Source: CAZJBP01 sp964544115 (lineage in GTDB: Bacteria > Verrucomicrobiota > Kiritimatiellia > UBA8416 > JADHWI01). Taken from it: a DNA stretch of 18,781 bases. The stretch lies in assembly GCA_964544115.1 (NCBI GenBank), contig CAZJBP010000069.1, positions 1 through 18,781 of the forward strand. The letters run 5' to 3'. The first letter of the stretch is position 1. Every line of letters starts with the position of its first letter. Positions 1 to 6,898 of this stretch are shown in pieces. The position numbers and the translations under genes are program-made. Below the pieces are notes generated by a model, which was not told the DNA's origin, did no database searches, and worked only from the letters and a program-made list of their open reading frames with translations.

Positions 1-168
1 AGATGATCTTCACCGTGCCCCGCGATCTGGCCGATCGGCTGAAGCGCATGGAAAAGGAAGCCAAGGGCCCAAGCGGTGGCAGAACAGGCCCGCGAGCCCG
101 CCATTCCGCGCCGCCACGATCGACGGCATCATGAATACGATCGGAGCACGGGAGAACCGAGAGAATGA
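1..168 (+). pseudogene. 3' end of an unknown upstream gene, probably frameshifted
   Basis: The window opens inside what looks like a coding region. The reading frame through position 3 encodes about 21 residues with strongly GC-ending codons (starting MIFTVPRDLADRLKR) and then loses that bias, stopping at TGA 132-134. From about position 67 the frame one base over takes up the biased codons (QAVAEQAREPAIPRR and onward) and stops at TGA 166-168. That stop overlaps the ATG of the next gene as ATGA. The simplest reading is one gene whose frame was broken by a single-base event near 60-72, either a real mutation or an assembly error. The alternative is that the gene simply ends at 134. The product is not recognised: too little of it is present. 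Confidence 0.35.
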
Positions 169-1208
169 CTGGCCAAGAGCGAGTAAAGGCGATCGTTGAC
201 GGGCGAACGGTCGACGGGTGTGCGTATTGGACCGGGAACCCCCACGGCGACTCGTGGCCGGCGTTGTTCAAGCATTTTGACTGCAGGACAGCCGAAGAGG
301 TCTATCGCAAGTTGGGCGACGATGTGCGCTGGATTCCCGTCGGGTGTCAGCCGCGGATGCCGCGGGGCTATCTCGCCGAGTGCGACAGCGTCGCCCAGGT
401 GGAGGATTTCTCCTGGCCGAACCCCGATGAGTTTGACCTCGCGCCGTGGCTGGCCGCGCTCAAGGGGGCGGAGGGCTACTACCGGCTCAGCGGCAACCTG
501 TCCATGTTCTTCCACGACGACTGCTTCAACAGCTTCGGGGGGATGCAGCACTACTTCGTCAAGATGTACACGGACCCTGACGTAGTGCACGCCCTGATGC
601 GGCATGTCAACGACTACTATCTGCGGCTCAACCGGCGGTTCTTCGAGGCGGCGGGCCCTGCGATGGAGGCCTACAAGGTCAGCCACGATTTCGGTACTCA
701 GACGGCCGTCATGATGAGCACCTCCATGCTGGAGGAGTTTGTGTTTCCTTACCTCAAGGAGCAGTTCGACCTCGGGCACGAGTTTGGGTACGACGTCTTC
801 ATGCATTGCTGCGGCGCCATCCGGCCGATCCTGCCGCGCCTGATCGAGTTGGGCATGGACCTGCTGCACCCCATCCAGGCGCTGGCCGCGGGCATGGATG
901 CCGAGTCGTTGAGGGAGTTTAAGGGCCAGGTGACCTTCGTGGGCGGGATCGACACGCAGCAGTTGTTGCGGTTCGCCACCCCGGACGACGTTGAGCGGGA
1001 GGTGCGACGAGTGGTCCGGGCGCTGGGGCCGTTGGTGGTCAGCCCCAGCCACGAGGCCCTCCTGCCCGATATCCCGCCTGAAAACGTGGCGGCAATGGCC
1101 AGAGCCGCGAAGGAGGCGTATCGTGGGGCGGGAAACGCCGCGGCGCTAACAGGAGTCGGCGCTCACCAACGCCGGTCGAACAAGCCGGATGCAGGCGGCT
1201 CGCACTAG
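165..1208 (+). CDS. Uroporphyrinogen decarboxylase-family (URO-D) protein, MtaA/CmuA-like
   Basis: This 347-residue protein has the URO-D TIM-barrel fold used by haem-pathway decarboxylases and by cobalamin- or coenzyme M-dependent methyltransferases. The sequence resembles the large environmental branch of unknown substrate, not HemE. It shows the strand-end segments FMHCCGAIRPILPRLIELG (H214, C215, C216), LLHPIQALAAGM, VTFVGGIDTQQLL and a late VSPSHEALLPDIPPENV. In zinc-dependent MtaA-type methyltransferases the metal is held by HxC plus a later Cys. Here HxC is present (H214, C216), but the late position is Ser. A GGGAG at 150-154 lies about 10 bases before the ATG, and that ATG overlaps the stop of an upstream frame. 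The C-terminal 25 or so residues are low-complexity and extend past the family core. A second family member lies at 16684-17742. The family call is firm; the substrate is unknown. Confidence 0.85.
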   Translation: MTGQERVKAIVDGRTVDGCAYWTGNPHGDSWPALFKHFDCRTAEEVYRKLGDDVRWIPVGCQPRMPRGYLAECDSVAQVEDFSWPNPDEFDLAPWLAALKGAEGYYRLSGNLSMFFHDDCFNSFGGMQHYFVKMYTDPDVVHALMRHVNDYYLRLNRRFFEAAGPAMEAYKVSHDFGTQTAVMMSTSMLEEFVFPYLKEQFDLGHEFGYDVFMHCCGAIRPILPRLIELGMDLLHPIQALAAGMDAESLREFKGQVTFVGGIDTQQLLRFATPDDVEREVRRVVRALGPLVVSPSHEALLPDIPPENVAAMARAAKEAYRGAGNAAALTGVGAHQRRSNKPDAGGSH

Positions 1209-1241
1209 CTCGCGCCTGATCCGCCGCGCATCGGGTGACAC

Positions 1242-1580
1242 ATGATGAGAATAGCAGGACGTATCATCGTCGTTTCGCTCCTCGCGGCAACCTCCTGCAC
1301 CACGCCGACACGATTCGGCAAGATGTCGGATGCAGAACTGACTGAACGTCAAGATCTCCTCCTGACTCAACTTCTCGCAGCGGAGAACTGGAATCTACCC
1401 GGACATTTCAAGGAAGCGGACCTGAGCGATCCGCAGCACCGCAGATGGCAAAAGGAGCTGTATCTCAAGAGGACCACAATGGAGTGGGAACTGGGAGAGG
1501 TGACAGAGGAGCTGAGAAAGAGAGAATTGGCCAACAAGGCGGCCGGTATCGGCACTCATCGCGCCAATCCGTCGCCTTGA
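1242..1580 (+). CDS. Small putative lipoprotein, unknown function
   Basis: This is a 112-residue protein of unrecognised family. It begins with a short basic stretch and a hydrophobic segment (MMRIAGRIIVVSLLAATSC), where C19 could be the lipidated cysteine of a weak lipobox (ATSC). The rest is hydrophilic. Its C-terminal half, about residues 60-100, is rich in Glu, Lys, Arg and Leu and is probably helical or coiled-coil. A second ATG directly follows the first, so the start could be 1245. GGTGA at 1232-1236 is a plausible ribosome binding site. Base composition is visibly less GC-rich than that of the flanking genes, and the gene sits in the same patch as the recombinase remnant, so acquisition by transfer is likely. 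No function can be given. Confidence 0.55.
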   Translation: MMRIAGRIIVVSLLAATSCTTPTRFGKMSDAELTERQDLLLTQLLAAENWNLPGHFKEADLSDPQHRRWQKELYLKRTTMEWELGEVTEELRKRELANKAAGIGTHRANPSP

Positions 1581-1610
1581 CCGTTGGAACTTCAAGAGCG
1601 TAGACCACAA

Positions 1611-1838
1611 ATGGAAACACCCAAGCAGATTATGATGGGCGCCGGGGCGATCTTGATCGCACTAGTGCTCGTCAGCCTTCTGGCGGATGTCCTGTTCCCG
1701 CTCTTGCTGCGCGGACCACACACCAAGTACTACACGGGACCGATCGGCATCGGCATCTTCCTTGTTGTCTGGTGGCTCGCTTACCTGGCCATCATCCGAT
1801 ACAGGAGCCGAAGGAAGAAGCTGAGCGGCAACACATGA
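1611..1838 (+). CDS. Small membrane protein with two predicted transmembrane helices
   Basis: The predicted protein has 75 residues if it starts at the ATG at 1611. An in-frame TTG at 1584 would add nine hydrophilic residues, MELQERRPQ, and is less likely. Two hydrophobic helices are evident, at about residues 7-32 and 44-63, separated by a short polar loop (LRGPHTKYYTG). A basic tail (RYRSRRKKLSGNT) follows and should lie in the cytoplasm. The family is not recognised. It begins 30 bases after the lipoprotein gene, and its stop overlaps an ATG of the recombinase remnant as ATGA (1835-1838), so the three could share a transcript. GC content is lower than in the flanking genes. Confidence 0.5.
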   Translation: METPKQIMMGAGAILIALVLVSLLADVLFPLLLRGPHTKYYTGPIGIGIFLVVWWLAYLAIIRYRSRRKKLSGNT

Positions 1839-2212
1839 CAGGCAATCAGTTGGATGGCGCTGACGTTACGCCCTACACATCCGGCACCTTTCGGCAACGA
1901 CTTCAGCGTTGGTGCAAGAAGGCGGGCGTCCCGGTCATGCCGCCCTGTGCTTTGCGCCACGTGTTCGGGACAAGACAGGCGAGCAACGGCACCAATCAGG
2001 CGATCCTGGCCCAGCTCATGGGACACTCGAACCTACAGACCACGGCGAGGTATGTCGTCAACTGCGATGCGGCTCATCTCAAGGCCATGGATGAGATGTC
2101 GAGGCGCATGATGCCCCTGGTCGAAAGGGCGAAACACGACCTCAGTCTTGTTAAAGTTGAAAGGCTTGCGAGCCTGGGAACGTGCTATCAAAGGGGGCTT
2201 GCCCGGGCGTAG
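1835..2212 (+). pseudogene. C-terminal remnant of a tyrosine recombinase/integrase
   Basis: The 125 encodable residues match only the end of a tyrosine recombinase catalytic domain. Visible are a helix like FRQRLQRWCKKAGVP, the box-II segment CALRHVFGTRQA with R41, the LMGHSNLQTTARYV segment with H64, and the nucleophile Y73. The N-terminal SAM-like domain, the first catalytic Arg and the Lys hairpin are all missing. The first position of the usual HxLR box is Cys38 in place of His. An intact enzyme would be about 300-400 residues, so this is almost certainly an inactive stub. It lies about 100 bases from the 3' end of tRNA-Val, the usual place for the integrase of a tRNA-integrated element. 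The family assignment is firm; whether any protein is made is not known. Confidence 0.75.
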
Positions 2213-2240
2213 TTCGCTGCGCGCTCGACCCGCGCCGCCC

Positions 2241-2314
2241 GGCTTCGTCTGCCCCGTCGGGGCCAACTACGCCGCGGCAGGCTTCGCCCTTCGCTGCGCT
2301 GCGGACGAAGCCTG
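2241..2314. repeat. Compound palindrome abutting the tRNA-Val 3' end
   Basis: A 9-bp perfect inverted repeat, CAGGCTTCG at 2278-2286 and CGAAGCCTG at 2306-2314, reaches into the encoded CCA of the tRNA. A further copy of the left arm, GGCTTCGTC at 2241-2249, is complementary to GACGAAGCC at 2304-2312, so two alternative hairpins compete for the same right arm. A small hairpin, GCCCC-GTC-GGGGC, sits between them at 2251-2263. There is no T-run, so it is not a classical terminator in either direction. It may help end or process the tRNA transcript, be a dispersed palindromic repeat, or mark an old attachment junction. The rest of 2213-2312 shows nothing else. Confidence 0.5.
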
Positions 2315-2389
2315 GTGGGCGCTGCAGGATTCGAACCTGCGACCCCTTGGGTGTGATCCAAGTGCTCTAACCAACTGAGCTAAGCGCCC
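2313..2389 (-). tRNA. tRNA-Val (anticodon CAC), CCA encoded
   Basis: Read on the minus strand, this folds into a complete 77-base cloverleaf. The acceptor stem is GGGCGCT/AGCGCCC, the D-arm is GCTC-AGTTGGTTA-GAGC, and the anticodon arm is CTTGG-ATCACAC-CCAAG. The variable loop has 5 bases, the T-arm is GCAGG-TTCGAAT-CCTGC, and the discriminator A is followed by an encoded CCA. U33 followed by CAC gives an anticodon for the valine codon GUG. A strong promoter lies about 50-80 bases upstream (2438-2467). The 3' end faces the integrase stub, consistent with use of this gene as an integration target. Confidence 0.96.
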
Positions 2390-2437
2390 TTGCCGACGGG
2401 AGAACAGGGCCGTCCTCCCCGCAAATGAGTGAGCCGG

Positions 2438-2467
2438 ACTATACGGAGTCCTCCCCGCGGCTGTCAA
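2438..2467 (-). promoter_or_regulatory. Sigma-70-like promoter for tRNA-Val
   Basis: On the minus strand there is a perfect -35 TTGACA (2467-2462) and a -10 TATAGT (2443-2438) with an 18-bp spacer. Transcription would begin near 2431 and give a leader of about 40 bases before the tRNA. The position and quality of both boxes make this convincing for a stable-RNA gene. Confidence 0.75.
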
Positions 2468-2481
2468 CCTTCCCAAATCGC

Positions 2482-2509
2482 TTGATTCCGCCGCCCCTCA
2501 CCCTATGAT
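2482..2509 (+). promoter_or_regulatory. Sigma-70-like promoter for serA
   Basis: A -35 TTGATT (2482-2487) and a -10 TATGAT (2504-2509) are separated by 16 bp. The start point would be near 2516, giving a leader of about 40 bases before the serA start. The -35 lies only 14 bp from the -35 of the divergent tRNA-Val promoter, so the two polymerase sites are nearly back to back. Confidence 0.6.
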
Positions 2510-2553
2510 GCGGTTTTCGCTCTGGGGCCTGTGCGTGCCCGGGAAGGATGGTC

Positions 2554-4131
2554 ATGAAGAAGGTTCTGATCCCCACCAAGCTGGATACGGTTGCCGCGAA
2601 CCTGCTGCGGGAGAACGGGGCTTACACCGTCGTCCAGGATCACTCGAAGGACATCGCCGCACTCGCGGCGGAGCACCCCGACGCCTATGCCCTGATCGTG
2701 CGGAGCGAGAAGGTGACGCCGGCGGTCATGGACGCCATTCCCGCTCTCAGGGTCGTCATCCGCGCCGGGGCGGGTTTCGACAACATCGACACCAAGCACG
2801 CCCGCCGCAAGCGCATCGACGTGATGAACACCCCGGGCGCCAATGCCAACGGCGTGGCCGAGGAGGTGCTCGCCCTGATGCTGGCGGACGCCCGCCACCT
2901 CATCGCGGCCGATGCCTCGACCCGTGCGGGACAGTGGGAGAAGAACAAGTTCATGGGCCGCGAACTGGCCGGCAAGACCGTCGGCATCGTGGGCCTGGGC
3001 AATATCGGCCGCCTGGTCGCCCGCCGCCTCTCGGGGTTTGACTGCACGTTGCTGGGCTACGACCCCGTCATCTCCAGCGAGCGCGCCCGGGACGCCAACG
3101 TGCGGCTGACCGATCTGGAAACGCTCTTCTCTCAGTCGGACTACATCACGCTTCACATCCCCGAAAACGCCGAGACCCGGGGCATGGTCAACGCGAAGAT
3201 CCTGTCCACGGTCAAGACCGGCGCGACGATCGTCAACTGCGCCCGCGCCGGCATCATCGACGAGGAGGCCCTCCGGGCGGAGCGGGCCCGGCGCTCGATC
3301 CACTTCCTCAACGATGTCTACCCCAAGGACGCGGAAGGCGCGAAGAGCGTGGCGGACATTGCCGACATCATGCTTCCGCACCTGGGCGCCAGCACGTTCG
3401 AGGCGAACGAGAATGCCGCCCGCCGCGCCGCCGAGGAACTGATCGATTTCGACGAGAAGGGCATCACCAGCTACGTGGTCAACCGCGACGTGCCCGAGGG
3501 CCTCGACCCGGCCTACGCCGAACTGGCCAACACGCTCGCCCGCCTCTGCCACTGCCTGGTCGGAAAGCGCAACAAGCCCAGGCTGCTGGAGACCAGCTTC
3601 TACGGGTCGCTCAAGCAGTTCTCCGACTGGCTGATCGTTCCGATCGTCGCCGGCATCTGGGAGGGGTTCGACCGGTCGAGGGACGCCAAGGCGGCGCTGA
3701 CCTACCTCCAGGAGATGGGCATCGACTACGTGTGCCGCGATCCCGACGAGACCAAGGGCTTCAGCAACTCGATGACCGTCGACCTGACCAGCGAGGTGGA
3801 CTCCGACAACCTGCGGAAGATCACCATCCGCGGCACGATCGCCGAAGGCGTGATGATGGTCTCCCGCATCAACGAGTTCAACAAGCTCTACTTCGAGCCC
3901 GTCGGCCCCACGGTGTTCTTCCTCTATGAAGACCGGCCCGGCGTGATCGGGACCATCGGCGGCAAGCTGGCCGCAGCGGACGTCAACATCGAGGACATGC
4001 GCAACCCCCACGACAGCCAGACCAATCGCTCGCTGGCGATCCTGAAGGTCAACAAGCCGGTCTCGCAAGAGGTGATCGACGACATCCAGCAGAGCGTCAA
4101 CGCCCTCGCGGCGTTCAGCATCAAGCTGTAG
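2554..4131 (+). CDS. serA: D-3-phosphoglycerate dehydrogenase (long form)
   Basis: This 525-residue NAD-dependent enzyme oxidises 3-phosphoglycerate to 3-phosphohydroxypyruvate, the first step of serine synthesis in the cytoplasm. The N-terminal substrate-domain half contains RAGAGFDNID. It is followed by the Rossmann motif GLGNIGR (G147, G149, G152), catalytic Arg231 in NCARAGI, and His276 in LPHLGAST. An ASB-like intervening domain lies at about 310-445, and a C-terminal ACT-type domain (FFLYEDRPGVIGTIGGKLA onward) at about 450-525. The catalytic Glu position of the family's usual DVFxxEP box is altered here to DVYPKDA. The start is set at the second ATG (2554) because AAGGA at 2544-2548 is well spaced for it; the ATG at 2548 would leave almost no spacing. 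The gene converges with the corrinoid activator, leaving only 4 bases between stops. Confidence 0.9.
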   Translation: MKKVLIPTKLDTVAANLLRENGAYTVVQDHSKDIAALAAEHPDAYALIVRSEKVTPAVMDAIPALRVVIRAGAGFDNIDTKHARRKRIDVMNTPGANANGVAEEVLALMLADARHLIAADASTRAGQWEKNKFMGRELAGKTVGIVGLGNIGRLVARRLSGFDCTLLGYDPVISSERARDANVRLTDLETLFSQSDYITLHIPENAETRGMVNAKILSTVKTGATIVNCARAGIIDEEALRAERARRSIHFLNDVYPKDAEGAKSVADIADIMLPHLGASTFEANENAARRAAEELIDFDEKGITSYVVNRDVPEGLDPAYAELANTLARLCHCLVGKRNKPRLLETSFYGSLKQFSDWLIVPIVAGIWEGFDRSRDAKAALTYLQEMGIDYVCRDPDETKGFSNSMTVDLTSEVDSDNLRKITIRGTIAEGVMMVSRINEFNKLYFEPVGPTVFFLYEDRPGVIGTIGGKLAAADVNIEDMRNPHDSQTNRSLAILKVNKPVSQEVIDDIQQSVNALAAFSIKL

Positions 4132-4135
4132 GCGC

Positions 4136-5983
4136 TCAGTCCAGGTCGCCGTCGGGGAAGATCATCGCCGCGCTGAACTCCATCTGGAAGTCCGGGCGCA
4201 GCGAGAGGTCAACGTGCCGCGTTTCGCGGACAACCCGCTCCGCGTACACCGCCTGCTCCGCAGACAGCAGCGCCCGCTTGGCGCCGAACGAGGCGGTGTT
4301 CCCGACGAACCGGATCCGCTCGTGCGGGATCTGCGGCAGCATGCCGATGCGGCGGGCGTTGCGGCGGCGGATGAAGTTGCCGAAGGCGCCGGCCAGAAGC
4401 ACTTCGCCCAGGTCGTCGGCCGAGAGCCCTTCGACCTGCAGCAGGATCTGGATGCCGGCGCGGATGGCCCCGTTGGCCAGCTGCAGCTCGCGGATGTCGC
4501 GCTGGTAGAGGCACAGCGGCCGCCCGCTCGCCGAGGACTCGCCGTCGGCCAGTACGAAGGCGTTGTCGCCGTCGACGGCGATCACGCGGCGGCGCACGGC
4601 ATCCGGCAGACCGGCCGGCAGTTCGTCGGGGTCGAGGATGCGGCCGGTCTCGTCCAGCACGCCGCAGCGCAGCAGGTACGCCGCCGCATCCACCAGGCCG
4701 GTGCCACAGAGGCCGGCCGCCGGCGCGTCGCCGATCACGTTGATCTGCACGTCCCCGTCGATCACGACCTTCTCGATCGCCCCGCGCGTGGCGCGCATCC
4801 CGTTTGCGATGCGCGCTCCCTCGAACGCCGGGCCGGCGGCCACGGACGTGGCGATCAGGCGGCCCTGGTTGGCGAGCACGATTTCGCCGTTGGTGCCGAC
4901 GTCGACCAGCAGGGCCGGCCGCTCCTTGCGATCCAGCTGCGTGGCGATGATGCCGGCCACGGTGTCGCCGCCGACGAACCCGCCGATCTGCGGGAAGACG
5001 AGGATCTCGGCATGCGGGCAGGCGCTGAGGCCGAACTCGCGCGCGTCGGCGCGAACGGCGTCCCGGAAGGCCGGCACGAACGGCAGCTCGCCCAGAGCCC
5101 GGGGATCGATGCCGCAGAGGATCTGCTGCATGGTCGTGTTGCCGGCGAAGACGGCCATGGCCACCTCCTCGGCCCCGACCCCGGCGCGCGATGCCGCGTC
5201 GCGCGCCAGCTCGTTGACCGCGTCCAGAATGGCGGCATTCAGGCGGGCCAGCCCGTCGCGCTCATCGCGGCAGCGCTTGATCCGCGTCACCACGTCATCC
5301 CCGAAGGAGGTCTGCGGATTGACCCGGCTGGAGACGGCCAGATCGCGGCCGGTGTGCAGGTCCACCAGGGTCGCCACCAGCGTGGTCGTCCCGATGTCGT
5401 AGGCCAGCCCGAAGAGCCGCGCACGGGTGTCGCCGCCCTCGAGGCGGAGCACGCGGCGGCCGGCCAGGGTGGCCGTGACGGTGAAACCCGAGGACCGCAG
5501 CAGGGCCGGCGCCGCGCGCAATTGCGACAGCGGCAGGGCGTCGCAGTCCAGCGTATCGCGCAGCCGTTCGCCGTCGGACCGCTCGTCGTCCCGGTCCGGC
5601 GGCGGCACCTGCACGCACCGCTTGCACACGCTGGGGCTGACCTCGACCTGCTCGCCGGCATGGCTCTCGAGGATCTTGTGCCCCGACTGGAAGAGGGAGG
5701 TCTCCGGGACCTCGACCGTCAGCGGCGACATCACCCGGCACTGGCAGGCCAGCCGGAACCCCTGCTGGACCTCCGCCGCGCTCAGGCCGTGATCCCCGTT
5801 GGCGCAGGCGCCGCACTGGCCGTCCATCACCTTCACCAGGCACTTTCCGCACTTGCCCACGGCGCCGCACGGGGTCTCGATCACGTAGCCCGCCCGCGCC
5901 GCGGCTTCAAGCAGGATGGTGCCGGGCAGCACGTGGACGCTGCGGCCGGAAGGCTGGAATATGACTTTGATCTCCGTGCTCAT
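4136..5983 (-). CDS. Corrinoid protein reductive activator (RamA/RACo-like), 2Fe-2S plus ASKHA ATPase
   Basis: This 615-residue protein belongs to the ATP-dependent activators that re-reduce inactive Co(II) corrinoid methyl-carrier proteins to Co(I). The N-terminal ferredoxin domain carries C39-x5-C45-x2-C48-x31-C80, the plant-type 2Fe-2S spacing. A linker with C120 and C123 follows. The C-terminal two thirds is the DUF4445/ASKHA-type ATPase, with YDIGTTTLVATLVDLHTG (D196), FAGNTTM, GGFVGGDTVAGI, LLVDVGTNGEIVL, GLCGTGLVDAAAYLL and LLAGAFGNFI. The ATG at 5983 is chosen because it overlaps the stop of the upstream HAD gene as ATGA and has GAGG just before it; a longer frame reaching 6052 would only add residues from the overlap. 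No corrinoid carrier protein is in the window, so the partner must be elsewhere. The nearby URO-D proteins are of the superfamily that works with such carriers. Confidence 0.88.
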   Translation of the reverse strand: MSTEIKVIFQPSGRSVHVLPGTILLEAAARAGYVIETPCGAVGKCGKCLVKVMDGQCGACANGDHGLSAAEVQQGFRLACQCRVMSPLTVEVPETSLFQSGHKILESHAGEQVEVSPSVCKRCVQVPPPDRDDERSDGERLRDTLDCDALPLSQLRAAPALLRSSGFTVTATLAGRRVLRLEGGDTRARLFGLAYDIGTTTLVATLVDLHTGRDLAVSSRVNPQTSFGDDVVTRIKRCRDERDGLARLNAAILDAVNELARDAASRAGVGAEEVAMAVFAGNTTMQQILCGIDPRALGELPFVPAFRDAVRADAREFGLSACPHAEILVFPQIGGFVGGDTVAGIIATQLDRKERPALLVDVGTNGEIVLANQGRLIATSVAAGPAFEGARIANGMRATRGAIEKVVIDGDVQINVIGDAPAAGLCGTGLVDAAAYLLRCGVLDETGRILDPDELPAGLPDAVRRRVIAVDGDNAFVLADGESSASGRPLCLYQRDIRELQLANGAIRAGIQILLQVEGLSADDLGEVLLAGAFGNFIRRRNARRIGMLPQIPHERIRFVGNTASFGAKRALLSAEQAVYAERVVRETRHVDLSLRPDFQMEFSAAMIFPDGDLD

Positions 5984-6678
5984 GCCACCTCGTTGGGAAC
6001 CCCGTTCCCGCTGTAGACCGTTAGCGCTTCCATCCCGTTCAATACCGGACACCCGCAGCGGCGCAGGCGCTCGACCGACTGGTGCCCGCCCGCCAGCAGG
6101 ACGGCGCGGCAGCCCAGCGCCTGCGCCACCTCGTAATCGTGCAGCGTATCGCCCACCAGCAGCACGGCAGCGGGGTCCACCCCGGCGGTGCGCAGCATGC
6201 GGCGGCCGAGCTCGACCTTGGATTCGGCATACAGGTCGCCCAGCCCGAAGATATGGTCGAAGAAGCCGTCCACGCCGCGCTCGCCCACCATCCGCCGCAG
6301 GATCCCGAGCTCGCAGGCGGACAGGATCGACATGGGCACGCCCGCGGCGCGCAGGCCGTCCAGCGCGGCCTGAGCTCCGGCGCGCAGGGCGGAGGGCCGG
6401 GCGGTCTCCTCGTAGTCGTCGTGGAACTCGCGCGCCATGCGGGCCCAGTCCTCCGATGCGAGGTCAAACCCGAGCTGCACGTAGTACCCCTGGACCGGGA
6501 AGCCGAAGATGTCGCGGTAGCGGGCCAGGTCGGTGCGCGGCAGGCCGCGCCGGTCCAGCATGCGGTTGATCGCATCGACACACGCCTGGACGTCGTCCAG
6601 CAGGGTGCCGTTCCAATCCCAGATCACGTGCTGAACCCTGTGCGGGACGGCACGCGCGTCTTCGTCTTCGTTCCTCAT
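5980..6678 (-). CDS. HAD-family phosphatase, phosphoglycolate phosphatase-like
   Basis: The predicted protein has 232 residues with the four HAD motifs: DWNGTLLDD (nucleophile D21; N23 replaces the usual second Asp), Ser in SILSA, Lys in AESKVELG, and the acidic GDTLHD. The alpha-helical cap between motifs I and II places it with phosphoglycolate phosphatase-like subgroup I enzymes. It should dephosphorylate a small metabolite; the substrate cannot be read. The ATG at 6678 has no clear ribosome binding site. A GTG about 17 codons in, just before the IWDWNG segment and preceded by AGGG, is an alternative start but would remove residues usual before motif I. The stop overlaps the start of the corrinoid activator gene by ATGA, indicating translational coupling. 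The coupling may be simple operon packing; no direct functional link is known to me. Confidence 0.8.
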   Translation of the reverse strand: MRNEDEDARAVPHRVQHVIWDWNGTLLDDVQACVDAINRMLDRRGLPRTDLARYRDIFGFPVQGYYVQLGFDLASEDWARMAREFHDDYEETARPSALRAGAQAALDGLRAAGVPMSILSACELGILRRMVGERGVDGFFDHIFGLGDLYAESKVELGRRMLRTAGVDPAAVLLVGDTLHDYEVAQALGCRAVLLAGGHQSVERLRRCGCPVLNGMEALTVYSGNGVPNEVA

Positions 6679-6759
6679 GCGGGGGCGTATTGTGAGGCAA
6701 GCGTCCGAAGCGGCTCAATGCGAAAATGCCGGCTCGGAGGGGTGGGGATTTTCCGTGCG

Positions 6760-6858
6760 ATCATCCTCGTCGTCGTCCTCAGTGAGCGAAGCGAACGGTC
6801 CTCGTCCTCGCACTGGGCCACCGAAGGGTTCGAGGACGAGGACGACGACGAGGACGAT
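6760..6858. repeat. GA-rich hairpin repeat
   Basis: Two 21-base arms, 6760-6780 and 6838-6858, are complementary at 20 of 21 positions and made of GAGGAC/GACGAC units. An inner pair, 6799-6810 and 6831-6842, is complementary over 12 bases and shares part of the right arm, so two stem choices exist. Between them lie GAGCGAAGCGAACGG and CACTGGGCCACCGAAGGG. It is in the 220-base gap between the minus-strand YcgN-like gene and the minus-strand HAD gene. It could act as a transcript-end stabiliser or a dispersed palindromic repeat. It has no poly-T tail, and it does not look like part of a protein. The rest of 6679-6898 shows no gene. Confidence 0.6.
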
Positions 6859-6898
6859 TCAACGTGAGCGGAAAGACCAGGCCAGGGGCAAGACGGGC

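Noticed and set aside
2503..4068. Long minus-strand open frame opposite serA
   Set aside because: serA has full dehydrogenase and ACT motifs on the plus strand; the opposite frame is low-complexity.
4214..6016. Long plus-strand open frame opposite the corrinoid activator
   Set aside because: Its translation is rich in Ala, Arg, Gly, Gln and His without motifs, as expected for the complement of a GC-rich gene. The minus-strand protein has clear 2Fe-2S and ATPase motifs.
6761..6858. CRISPR-like repeat array
   Set aside because: The repeats are inverted and short with no regular spacers; it is a hairpin.
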